From: Flavobacterium sp. GSB-24
Lineage (GTDB): Bacteria > Bacteroidota > Bacteroidia > Flavobacteriales > Flavobacteriaceae
Assembly (NCBI RefSeq): GCF_027924665.1
Contig: NZ_AP027043.1
Span: 5,208,001 to 5,272,000 of the forward strand
Direction of reading: 5' to 3'
Length of the DNA: 64,000 nt
In this document: positions 47,428-54,820 of the stretch, piece by piece
Numbering within the stretch: position 1 is the first letter of the stretch
Layout of the letters: the number at the start of each line of letters is the position of its first letter
Made by a program: the position numbers and the translations under genes
Notes under the pieces: generated by a model
The model's input: the letters and a program-made list of their open reading frames with translations, nothing else
The model's database searches: none
Told to the model about the DNA's origin: nothing

Positions 47428-47460
47428 TTTGATGAACTACATTATTGTTTTGACCAACGG
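47428..47460 (-). promoter_or_regulatory. Candidate LytTR operator, site B
   Basis: On the minus strand CCGTTGGTCAAAACAA is followed at a 21-bp period by GTAGTTCATCAAAC. Compared with site A (44253-44286) the first half-site differs by one base over CCATTGGTCAAAACAA. A GGTACTTTGCA box lies exactly 27 nt after the second TCAAA, as in site A. Confidence 0.6.
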
Positions 47461-47490
47461 ATTTTTAAACAATATCCTAAATCTTAAAAC

Positions 47491-47514
47491 AAAAAAAAGT
47501 CTTGTTTTAAGACT
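47491..47514 (-). terminator. Terminator overlapping the PPK2 stop codon
   Basis: On the minus strand AGTCTT (47514-47509) pairs with AAGACT (47503-47498) over a 5-nt loop and is followed by eight T. The stem includes the TAA stop of the PPK2 gene. Confidence 0.8.
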
Positions 47515-48388
47515 CTTTTTCCAGCTGTTTTTTATAAAGCTCAAAGTTGGCTTTAATTTTTTCATCAAGTTCCGGTTCTTTAATATCGGTATATTGTTTC
47601 ATTTCTTCCCAAATTATTTTAGCTACAATATAACGCGCCATATCTTTATCATCTGCAGGAATTACATACCAAGGCGCATGTCCTTTCGATGTTTGATTAA
47701 TGGCTTCTTCATAATATTGCTGATACTCATCCCAATGTTCGCGTTCTTTAAGGTCGCCTGGCGAAAATTTCCAATTATGCTTTCCTTCTTCCAAACGGCG
47801 CAGTAAACGATTCTTTTGTTCTTCTTTACTCAAGTGCAGAAAGAACTTCATAACGATAGTTCCGTTTTCTGCAATATGTTTTTCGAAATTATTGATTTGT
47901 TCAATTCTGTTTTTCCAAAATTTCGGTTTAATATCATCAACCGAATTAATTCCTGGTAAATTCTCTGCCAAAATAAATTCTGGATGCACTCTCGTTACCA
48001 AAACATTTTCGTAATGCGTTCTGTTAAAAATGGCAAATTTCCCTTTTTCGGGCAAAGCAATGTAATGTCGCCATAAATAATCGTGTTCCAATTCGGTTGA
48101 ATTTGGTGTTTTAAAACTATGCACCACTACCCCGCGCGGATTAAATTCTTTAAAAACTTCCCGAATCAAACTGTCTTTTCCAGAAGTATCCATTCCTTGC
48201 AGACAGATTAAAACCGCGTACTTATTGTGCGCATACATAACATCCTGCAAATCACTTAATTTTGCCTGAACTTTATCTAGTTTCTCTTCTTTTTCGTCAT
48301 CATCCGCATCAACATTTAGTAATGTCGGAAGCTTCTTTAATTTTATTTCATCTGTAACTTTAAAATCTTTTGGGTCTATTGACTTCAT
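47507..48388 (-). CDS. ppk2: Polyphosphate kinase 2 family enzyme
   Basis: The 293-residue P-loop kinase has Walker A GMDTSGKDS at 65-73, the lid-region RTHYENVLVTRVHPE and HLSKEEQKNRLLRR, matching class I-like PPK2 or polyphosphate:nucleotide phosphotransferases. It moves phosphate between polyphosphate and nucleoside phosphates; the preferred direction and nucleotide cannot be read. The gene ends in a terminator that overlaps its stop codon. Confidence 0.92.
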   Translation of the reverse strand: MKSIDPKDFKVTDEIKLKKLPTLLNVDADDDEKEEKLDKVQAKLSDLQDVMYAHNKYAVLICLQGMDTSGKDSLIREVFKEFNPRGVVVHSFKTPNSTELEHDYLWRHYIALPEKGKFAIFNRTHYENVLVTRVHPEFILAENLPGINSVDDIKPKFWKNRIEQINNFEKHIAENGTIVMKFFLHLSKEEQKNRLLRRLEEGKHNWKFSPGDLKEREHWDEYQQYYEEAINQTSKGHAPWYVIPADDKDMARYIVAKIIWEEMKQYTDIKEPELDEKIKANFELYKKQLEKES

Positions 48389-48496
48389 ATTTTTTCCCGT
48401 TTTTATTTATAATAAATATACTACTTTTACGAATTCCGATAACTATCCAATTTGCTATTCATTGGATTATTTTGATTAAAGTTATAAAAATTTAAA

Positions 48497-49090
48497 ATGA
48501 AAAAATTAACACATGAAGATATAGAAAACTTTATTACTACTATTGATAAAATAAATAACCCTTTACTTGTTGCAAATAAAATTTCTTATTTTATTTCTGA
48601 TGCATTGAGAGAAAATACAATAAATCTCTTTGAAGCTTATTTACTTAACTTAGAAGAAATTAAAATTAGGCGTATTGGTTATATTCAATTAAGCTGGAAT
48701 GTGAATATTCAAATACGTACATGTTTGGCTATAATAAATCAGTTAATTTTAGCCTATTATTTCGGAAATATTGAAACAATTGAAATGCTTAAAAGATGGG
48801 GGTTAGAGGCTTTCAATCTAAATAAGGAGAAGAGATCGCATTACATTATGGATGAATACGAACTTTTTTTAAATATTAAGAATTCGGATAACTTACTTAG
48901 AGAATTGTTAAAAGTAAGAAACAACTATAATCATTTAAACGATGACCTCGGTCCATATCATATTGAAGTATTTCCATACCATTTTTATAGTCCTGAAAAA
49001 ATCTTATTAGAAAAAGAAAAATCATATGATTGTAATTTAGGAGAACAGATTGAAAATCTAATTATCTACTTAAATCTTAAAGAGTTTTAG
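48497..49090 (+). CDS. Helical protein of unknown function with an RN-x3-H motif (HEPN-like?)
   Basis: The 197-residue soluble protein is predicted mostly helical and is not one I recognise. Near the end of a helix it has RELLKVRNNYNHLND, where Arg141, Asn142 and His146 match the R-x4-6-H motif with a polar residue after Arg, the active site of HEPN ribonucleases. The fold cannot be confirmed from sequence alone. The gene is single, AT-rich, and has no recognisable partner such as a MNT nucleotidyltransferase beside it, so a toxin role is only a possibility. Confidence 0.6.
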   Translation: MKKLTHEDIENFITTIDKINNPLLVANKISYFISDALRENTINLFEAYLLNLEEIKIRRIGYIQLSWNVNIQIRTCLAIINQLILAYYFGNIETIEMLKRWGLEAFNLNKEKRSHYIMDEYELFLNIKNSDNLLRELLKVRNNYNHLNDDLGPYHIEVFPYHFYSPEKILLEKEKSYDCNLGEQIENLIIYLNLKEF

Positions 49091-49155
49091 ATTTAAAAAC
49101 TAATTTTAAAATAAATTTATTTTTATCACACAAAAGTTTTCAAAACACATTTTCC

Positions 49156-49992
49156 ATGGAAAAATTCACATTAGAAATATTATTTCAAATCATAGGCATC
49201 GGTTCGGCATCAGGTTTATTTTATAATAATGATGCACTTTATGTCATTGGCGACAACAGCGGATTCTTATACGAATACAATATGCAGAATCAGCAATTGA
49301 ACCAGCATGCGTTAATTGACAATCCGTCGCAAAATATTCCGAAAAACTTAAAACCCGATTTTGAATCGCTAACGCATCATAACGATACACTTTATGTTTT
49401 TGGTTCTGGTTCAACCGAAAACCGAAACAGAATGATCGAATTTGATTTGAAGTCCAAAACTGTTTTACAAAAAAACAATTTAGTTGATTTGTATGCCGTA
49501 ATGCAGAATTTCGGTTCAATAAAACCAGAAGATTTCAATTTGGAAGGCGCTATTTTCGATGGCGAAAACTGGTATTTATTCAACCGAGGAAATGGAATTT
49601 CTAATAAAAACACCATTTTTACGATTCACGCGAAAAACCTTGGAGAAGAATTTGCTCTAATTTCTGTCAATTACAAACTTCCAAAAATAAAAGGTGTTCG
49701 TTCCAGCTTTACCGATGCCATTTTGGTTGATGATAAAATCTATTTCCTTTCAACAGCAGAAGATACCAAATCAACTTATGATGACGGAGAAATCTTAGGA
49801 AGTTTCATTGGCAGAATTGACATTAAAACGATGAAAATAGATTTTACTCAAAAAATAACCTCAACCAATAAATTTGAAGGCTTAACTTTCTATAAAAAAG
49901 AAAACAATAAAATCGAGTTTTTGCTTTGCGAGGATAATGACACCGATCTTTTGGAAACAAAAATATACAAATTGACAATTCCGGCTAAATAA
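49156..49992 (+). CDS. Beta-propeller-like protein (DUF6929 type)
   Basis: The 278-residue protein lacks a signal peptide. It has repeated beta segments with YVIGDNSGFLYEYN, HNDTLYVFGSGSTENRNRMI and FEGLTFYKKENNK, like a five- or six-bladed propeller; I associate this pattern with DUF6929. Function unknown. It shares a theme with the propeller at 16797-17768, with comparable IGD/GSG turns, but the two are not close relatives. Confidence 0.72.
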   Translation: MEKFTLEILFQIIGIGSASGLFYNNDALYVIGDNSGFLYEYNMQNQQLNQHALIDNPSQNIPKNLKPDFESLTHHNDTLYVFGSGSTENRNRMIEFDLKSKTVLQKNNLVDLYAVMQNFGSIKPEDFNLEGAIFDGENWYLFNRGNGISNKNTIFTIHAKNLGEEFALISVNYKLPKIKGVRSSFTDAILVDDKIYFLSTAEDTKSTYDDGEILGSFIGRIDIKTMKIDFTQKITSTNKFEGLTFYKKENNKIEFLLCEDNDTDLLETKIYKLTIPAK

Positions 49993-50067
49993 CATAGTAA
50001 TTTCCTGTTTATTGAGTCTTTGACTATATAACAAACCATAAGTAATAATTATAAACATAAAAAAATA

Positions 50068-52224
50068 ATGATCAGAAAAACCGCTTTCGCTCTTTTAGTT
50101 TTTATTACCAGTCAAATATCACAGGCTCAATATCAATATCCTTCAACACCTGAACATCCTGTAGTAGATAATTATTACGGAACAAAAATCACAGATTCTT
50201 ACCGTTGGCTGGAAGATATGAAAAAACCAGAAGTGCAAAAATGGTTTAAAGATCAAAGCGATTTTACCAATTCTGTCATAAAAAAAATCTCTGGCCGTAA
50301 TGCTCTTTTCAATAGAATGAAGGAAATTAGTGCATTGGCAGGAGATGATTATACTTACGTAAAACAATTAGGAGACAATTATTATTACACCAAAAAGAAA
50401 AAAGGAGAAAGCATTGATAAATTATATATCCGTAAAGGTTTAAACGGAACCGAGGTTTTATTATTAGACCCGAATACTTATAAAAAAGATGCAACGATTA
50501 CGAGTTTCAATATTAGTCCAGATCAGAAAAAATTAGCGGTTACATTATCTCAAGATGGTGCTGAAGTTTGTGATCTCCGAATTATGGATATTGAATCTAA
50601 AACTTTTCTTCCAGACAATTTAAATCCAGTCTGGAGTGAATTTAGTTTTGAATTTACCCCTGACAGCAAAGCGATCACTTATACCAAAATGAGTACCAAT
50701 GATAGTAAAAGTGATGATTTTCTAAAACACATGAAATCTTTACTTCACGTTATTGGCACTAATCCGGAGACCGATAAAATACTGGCATCAAAAGAAAACA
50801 ATCCCAACTTGAATCTTCTTGCTGAGCAGTTTCCTGATGTTGCATTCTCAGACAATTATTCATACATAATTTTAGAAATCGGATCTACAAAAAGCGAAAT
50901 ATTAGCATTCTATGCTCCTTATTCAGAACTTAATAATCCTAAAATAAATTGGAAACCGCTTATTAAATACGAAGATGAGATCACAAGCTATCAAATAATT
51001 GGAGACCAATTTTTCTTTCTTTCGCATAAAAATGCGCCCAATTATAAAATAGGATTAACAGACATTAAAAATCCAAATATTGATAATGCTAAAATTATAA
51101 TTCCAGAGAGCAATAAAGTATTACGAAGAATACAGAAATCTAAAAACTTCATTTATTATACTTTAAGTGACGGAATTGTACAGGATAAATATCAAATTAA
51201 TCCAAAAACATTCGAAACTAAAGTAATCGCTCTTCCAAAAGGTTCAAATGGAGGTTATGCTTTAAATTCTCGTGAAAATGATAATCTCTTATTTTTTTAC
51301 AATGGCTGGATCGCGCCATCTACAACTTATTCTTTTAATGGCTCAACTGGCCATTTAGAAAAATCAAAACAATTTATTGCAAGCGGCAATTATCCTGACT
51401 TTTCAAAACAGTATAGTGTAAAAGAAGTTGAAATAGCAAGTCATGATGGCGTAATGGTTCCGTTATCTATTATTTATCCCAAAAACATTAAAATGGACGG
51501 CTCTACTCCTTGCTATATTAGTGGTTATGGCGCTTACGGATCAAGCAGAACACCCTATTATATTGGCGATGATTTGATGGCATTGCTGGAGCAAAATACT
51601 GTAATTGCTTTTGCACACGTTAGAGGTGGTGGAGAAAAAGGAGCAAATTGGCATAAAGGAGGTCAAAAAGCGACGAAACCTAATACTTGGAAAGATTTTA
51701 TTGCTTGTTCTGAATATTTGATCAAAGAAAAATATACTTCGGCAGATAAACTTATTGGAAATGGTGCAAGTATGGGCGGTATCTTAATTGGAAGAGCAAT
51801 TACAGAACGTCCTGATCTTTTTAAAGTTGCTATTATTGAAGTTGGATGCACTAATACTTTGCGAATGGAAACAACTCCAAACGGTCCGAATCAAATTCCA
51901 GAAATTGGTTCTTTAAAAAATGAAGAAGATTTTAAAAATATCCTAGAAATGGATTCGCAAAGCAAAGTTAAAAAGGGACAAAAATATCCTGCTGTTTTGG
52001 TTCATACTGGAATTAACGATGCACGAGTAGCTTCTTGGGAACCTGGAAAATTTGCTGCTGTTTTACAAAATTACAATAGTTCTGACAGACCAATATTATT
52101 ACACGTAAATTATGCAAACGGACATTTTTCTAACGATCTGGATGTAACTTATAATGATAGTGCTGATATGTTTGCTTTTGCATTGTGGCAGGTTGGAAAT
52201 TCAAAATTTCAGATCGCGAAGTAA
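50068..52224 (+). CDS. Prolyl oligopeptidase (S9A family), exported
   Basis: The 718-residue peptidase has a signal peptide ending near residue 20 (SQISQAQ), a seven-bladed propeller and a C-terminal alpha/beta-hydrolase domain. The catalytic triad can be placed at Ser568 (GASMGG), Asp651 (GINDARV) and His686 (ANGHFS). The nucleophile elbow is GASMGG where most relatives have GGSNGG, and the His region differs slightly from the usual AGHG. It would cut short peptides after proline in the periplasm. It is followed by the 27-bp inverted repeat. Confidence 0.93.
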   Translation: MIRKTAFALLVFITSQISQAQYQYPSTPEHPVVDNYYGTKITDSYRWLEDMKKPEVQKWFKDQSDFTNSVIKKISGRNALFNRMKEISALAGDDYTYVKQLGDNYYYTKKKKGESIDKLYIRKGLNGTEVLLLDPNTYKKDATITSFNISPDQKKLAVTLSQDGAEVCDLRIMDIESKTFLPDNLNPVWSEFSFEFTPDSKAITYTKMSTNDSKSDDFLKHMKSLLHVIGTNPETDKILASKENNPNLNLLAEQFPDVAFSDNYSYIILEIGSTKSEILAFYAPYSELNNPKINWKPLIKYEDEITSYQIIGDQFFFLSHKNAPNYKIGLTDIKNPNIDNAKIIIPESNKVLRRIQKSKNFIYYTLSDGIVQDKYQINPKTFETKVIALPKGSNGGYALNSRENDNLLFFYNGWIAPSTTYSFNGSTGHLEKSKQFIASGNYPDFSKQYSVKEVEIASHDGVMVPLSIIYPKNIKMDGSTPCYISGYGAYGSSRTPYYIGDDLMALLEQNTVIAFAHVRGGGEKGANWHKGGQKATKPNTWKDFIACSEYLIKEKYTSADKLIGNGASMGGILIGRAITERPDLFKVAIIEVGCTNTLRMETTPNGPNQIPEIGSLKNEEDFKNILEMDSQSKVKKGQKYPAVLVHTGINDARVASWEPGKFAAVLQNYNSSDRPILLHVNYANGHFSNDLDVTYNDSADMFAFALWQVGNSKFQIAK

Positions 52225-52254
52225 TCTATAGCTCAAATTTAAATGCACTTTTTA

Positions 52255-52323
52255 CTTTGCGTAAATCTTTGCGAATCTCTGTGTAATATTTTACCGCAGA
52301 GATTCGCAAAGATTTACACAAAG
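52255..52323. repeat. 27-bp near-perfect inverted repeat
   Basis: The arm at 52255-52281, with TAAATCTTTGCGAATCTCTG at its inner end, is the complement of the arm at 52297-52323 with one mismatch in 27; the loop is 15 nt. There is no T-run, so it is not a standard terminator. Confidence 0.85.
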
Positions 52324-52355
52324 AAACACAAAGTATTTCGGTTAGCAGATTAAAT

Positions 52356-52385
52356 GTAGAGACACACTGATTTACACGCCTCTAC
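52356..52385. repeat. GTAGAG...CTCTAC palindromic element
   Basis: GTAGAGAC (52356-52363) faces GCCTCTAC (52378-52385). It is a degraded form of the GTAGAGACGCACTGC-type element that is nearly intact at 53111-53134. Confidence 0.5.
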
Positions 52386-52416
52386 GATAAATATTTCATG
52401 AAATCAAAACTCACGA

Positions 52417-53070
52417 ATGAAACAACTTTACAAATTCATCATCCTAATTCTTATCAGCCTTAAAAGCTATTCTCAAACACAAGCTATAATTTACTTTAAA
52501 GATGGTGATTCTATAGAAGGTTTTGCTTCATTAAAATTCAATAAAATAAAATTTAAAGTTTCGCAGGATGACAAATCTGACAGCTGGGATGAAGAGTATG
52601 TAAAAAAAATTACTTTCCTTGATTTTGGAGCCACAAGAACTTTTGAATATGTAAAGCTGAATTCTTTAGACAAACCAAAATTGGTAGAAATTATTACTAA
52701 AGGTGAAGCGACTTTATATAAAAAAGTAGGCTCAGATTTTAGTCTTACAGACATGATTTATAATCCGTACGATGATCGGCCTGATAATACCTTAAGCCCA
52801 ACTTTAAAAACACAATTAGGTCCGCAAGCCCAACAACATTTATCAAATTCTAATATAAGCGAACCTTCTACATTTTATTACATAAAGAAGCCAAAAGACA
52901 AATATCCAACTTGTTTAAACTGCGGTATTATAAACGCGTGGAGGAAAAACACTTCCAAATTTTTCGCTGACTGCGATTTTATCGTCAAAAAATTAAAAGG
53001 CGATAAATGGGTTTTTGAAGATATTAAAGAAATTGTAGAATTTTATAATGATATTTGTTTGGGAGAATAA
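52417..53070 (+). CDS. Secreted protein of unknown function
   Basis: The 217-residue protein has a signal peptide ending near residue 20 (SLKSYSQ). It then has a small beta-rich domain (AIIYFKDGDSIEGFASLKF, a pattern found in Bacteroidota secreted proteins), a proline-poor middle, and a C-terminal CLNCGIINAWRKN. No enzyme motif is seen. Repeats flank it on both sides. Confidence 0.72.
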   Translation: MKQLYKFIILILISLKSYSQTQAIIYFKDGDSIEGFASLKFNKIKFKVSQDDKSDSWDEEYVKKITFLDFGATRTFEYVKLNSLDKPKLVEIITKGEATLYKKVGSDFSLTDMIYNPYDDRPDNTLSPTLKTQLGPQAQQHLSNSNISEPSTFYYIKKPKDKYPTCLNCGIINAWRKNTSKFFADCDFIVKKLKGDKWVFEDIKEIVEFYNDICLGE

Positions 53071-53110
53071 ATATTTTACTCCATTAAAAATTGCGGATTT
53101 ACAGGACTTT

Positions 53111-53177
53111 AGACGCACTGCTGTGCGTCTCTACGACAAACCTTTGTAACTTTGAATCTCTGTAACTTTGAACCTTT
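53111..53177. repeat. REP-like palindrome and TTTGTAACTTTGAA tandem
   Basis: AGACGCAC (53111-53118) pairs with GTGCGTCT (53123-53130) over 4 nt and continues as CTCTAC. It is followed by tandem words CTTTGTAACTTTGAATCTC and TGTAACTTTGAACC. The block precedes the sigma-factor gene, so it may lie in its leader. Confidence 0.65.
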
Positions 53178-53245
53178 AAAAAAAAATTCATCATCGTCCC
53201 AACCTTTTTATCTTTTTATCTCTCTATATAAGAAAGACAACAATT

Positions 53246-53782
53246 GTGATAAACGAGACTCAAATAGCAAACTGTAAAAAAATGCACCGCGATGCACAGC
53301 GTGAGGTGTACGAATACATGGCGCCCAAATTGTATCGCCTTTGCAAACGATACCTAAAAAAGGAAGAGGAAATTGAAGAAGCACTTGCCGATTCTTTCTT
53401 TACGATTTTTACCAAACTCGACCAACTAAAAGAAGCATATGCTTTTGAAGCCTGGGCCAGAAGGATAACCGTAAATCATTGTTTGGCGGCAATTCGAAAA
53501 GCAACTAATTTCAACATGTATCTCGACGATGTAAAACTAATTTCTCAACCTTCTGTTGATGAATTAAATACATTGGAAGAAGAAGATTTACTCAATTTAT
53601 TAAACCATATTCCAGACGGCTGTAAAACTGTTTTTAACCTTTTTGCCATTGAAGGTTTCTCTCATAAAGAAATAGCCGAAATGCTGAAGATCTCCGAAGG
53701 CACTTCAAAATCACAATTGAACGCCGCTAAGACCAAATTGAAAGAACTGGTTAATAAACTGTATTATCAAAAAGCAAAATAG
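53246..53782 (+). CDS. ECF-type RNA polymerase sigma factor
   Basis: The 178-residue sigma factor has region 2 (AQREVYEYMAPKLYRLCKRYL and FEAWARRITVNHCL) and region 4 (IEGFSHKEIAEMLKISEGTSKSQL). The GTG at 53246 is chosen because it keeps the conserved IANCKKMHRDAQ helix; the ATG at 53282 would remove it. The anti-sigma-like gene begins 2 bp after its stop, as usual for an ECF pair. What it controls cannot be read, but the next two genes are natural targets. Confidence 0.92.
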   Translation: MINETQIANCKKMHRDAQREVYEYMAPKLYRLCKRYLKKEEEIEEALADSFFTIFTKLDQLKEAYAFEAWARRITVNHCLAAIRKATNFNMYLDDVKLISQPSVDELNTLEEEDLLNLLNHIPDGCKTVFNLFAIEGFSHKEIAEMLKISEGTSKSQLNAAKTKLKELVNKLYYQKAK

Positions 53783-53784
53783 TC

Positions 53785-54750
53785 ATGGACAATCAAGATA
53801 AATTATTCGATAAAATAAAAGAAGCTTCGCAAAATGCGGAATTCAAAGACTTTCCCGCAATGGAAAAAGTCTGGGCACGTGTTGAAGAAAAACTAGACAA
53901 AAAAGAAGATAAAAAAACAATTGCTTTATGGAAAAAAATCGCCATTGCAGCTTCTCTTCTTTTACTAATTTCTTTAGCTGTTCAATTTTTACATACAGAT
54001 AAAAATGCCGTACAAGAAACTCCTAAAGTAGTTATTCAGGAAACTGAAAAAGTAGAATCGCAAGAACCTGCTTTAAATCAAAAAAGTACAGAACCTTCTT
54101 CGGATTCTGGAATTGTTTCAAACGAAGAAGCCGATAAAATTTTAGAAAATCATATTAAAAATAAAGAAAGAGTCGCTATTGAGGAAACAATTGCACCAAA
54201 TACAGAATTGCTACAAGCTGCACCAGCACCAAAAATTGCAGCAGATGCTGTTGTAGTTGCTGCGCCTGTAGTACAAGAATCAATTGAAGAAGACGATAAC
54301 ATTATTTCTAAAAAAGAGTTTTCTTCAGAATCGGCTTATTTAAGGAGTCCGCAAAGAGAATCTGCGAAAGTCGCTTTTGCTGAAAAAAGTACTCCAAGAG
54401 CTAAGAAAAGTGCTCCACTTGTTATTTTTAACGGAAACGCAATGGCGCATAGCGACGAGGCTAAAAAAGATAAAATGATGCGAAATGAACTTCCGAATCT
54501 AAATCCAGAAAATGTAGATTCGCTCGTTGTTCTAGACGAGCCATTGTACATTATCGACGGCATTTATTATTCTGAAAATGATTTATTTGGAAATAATCCA
54601 ACGAGTCCTTACGCGCCCTTGGACAAACAAGACATTAAAACTATAACCATTTTACAAGACCTTGAAGCCACTTCAAAATATGGTGAAAAAGGAAAAAAAG
54701 GAGTTGTCATTATTACTACAAAAACAGGAAAACCAGCTCCGAAAAAGTAA
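53785..54750 (+). CDS. Membrane anti-sigma-like protein with a SusC-plug-like C-terminus
   Basis: The 321-residue protein has a short cytoplasmic part (1-50), one membrane helix at about 51-70 (IAIAASLLLLISLAVQFL) and a low-complexity periplasmic stretch rich in E, A, K and P. It ends with a compact module, LYIIDGIYY (254-262) to GVVIITTK (306-313), that matches the plug of SusC-type TonB-dependent receptors without a barrel. Position directly after the ECF sigma gene and topology suggest an anti-sigma role, though the usual ZAS/FecR motif is not seen. The same plug-like module is present in the next protein. Confidence 0.82.
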   Translation: MDNQDKLFDKIKEASQNAEFKDFPAMEKVWARVEEKLDKKEDKKTIALWKKIAIAASLLLLISLAVQFLHTDKNAVQETPKVVIQETEKVESQEPALNQKSTEPSSDSGIVSNEEADKILENHIKNKERVAIEETIAPNTELLQAAPAPKIAADAVVVAAPVVQESIEEDDNIISKKEFSSESAYLRSPQRESAKVAFAEKSTPRAKKSAPLVIFNGNAMAHSDEAKKDKMMRNELPNLNPENVDSLVVLDEPLYIIDGIYYSENDLFGNNPTSPYAPLDKQDIKTITILQDLEATSKYGEKGKKGVVIITTKTGKPAPKK

Positions 54751-54755
54751 TTCCA

Positions 54756-54788
54756 AGCTTTGTCAAAGTCTGCAGCTTTGACAAAGCT
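54756..54788. repeat. CTTTGTCAAAG hairpin
   Basis: AGCTTTGTCAAAG (54756-54768) is the perfect complement of CTTTGACAAAGCT (54776-54788) over a 7-nt loop. There is no T tract. A relative is at 59217-59249. It lies between the anti-sigma and VWA genes and may cap the upstream mRNA. Confidence 0.75.
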
Positions 54789-54820
54789 AAATCCGAACAT
54801 TAATCTTAAAAATTATTATC

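Larger units (their letters stand above)
47178..47490. other. Regulatory gap upstream of the kinase gene
   Basis: This gap without a long ORF holds, from right to left on the minus strand, the end of the PPK2 terminator, the candidate LytTR operator site B, a promoter-like box, the micro-ORF and the 13-bp hairpin. Nothing else was recognised. Confidence 0.6.

Noticed and set aside
47429..47806. Plus-strand 125-residue ORF antisense to PPK2
   Set aside because: It is rich in Phe and Leu as expected from the reverse strand of an AT-rich gene and includes the terminator; no sign of coding.
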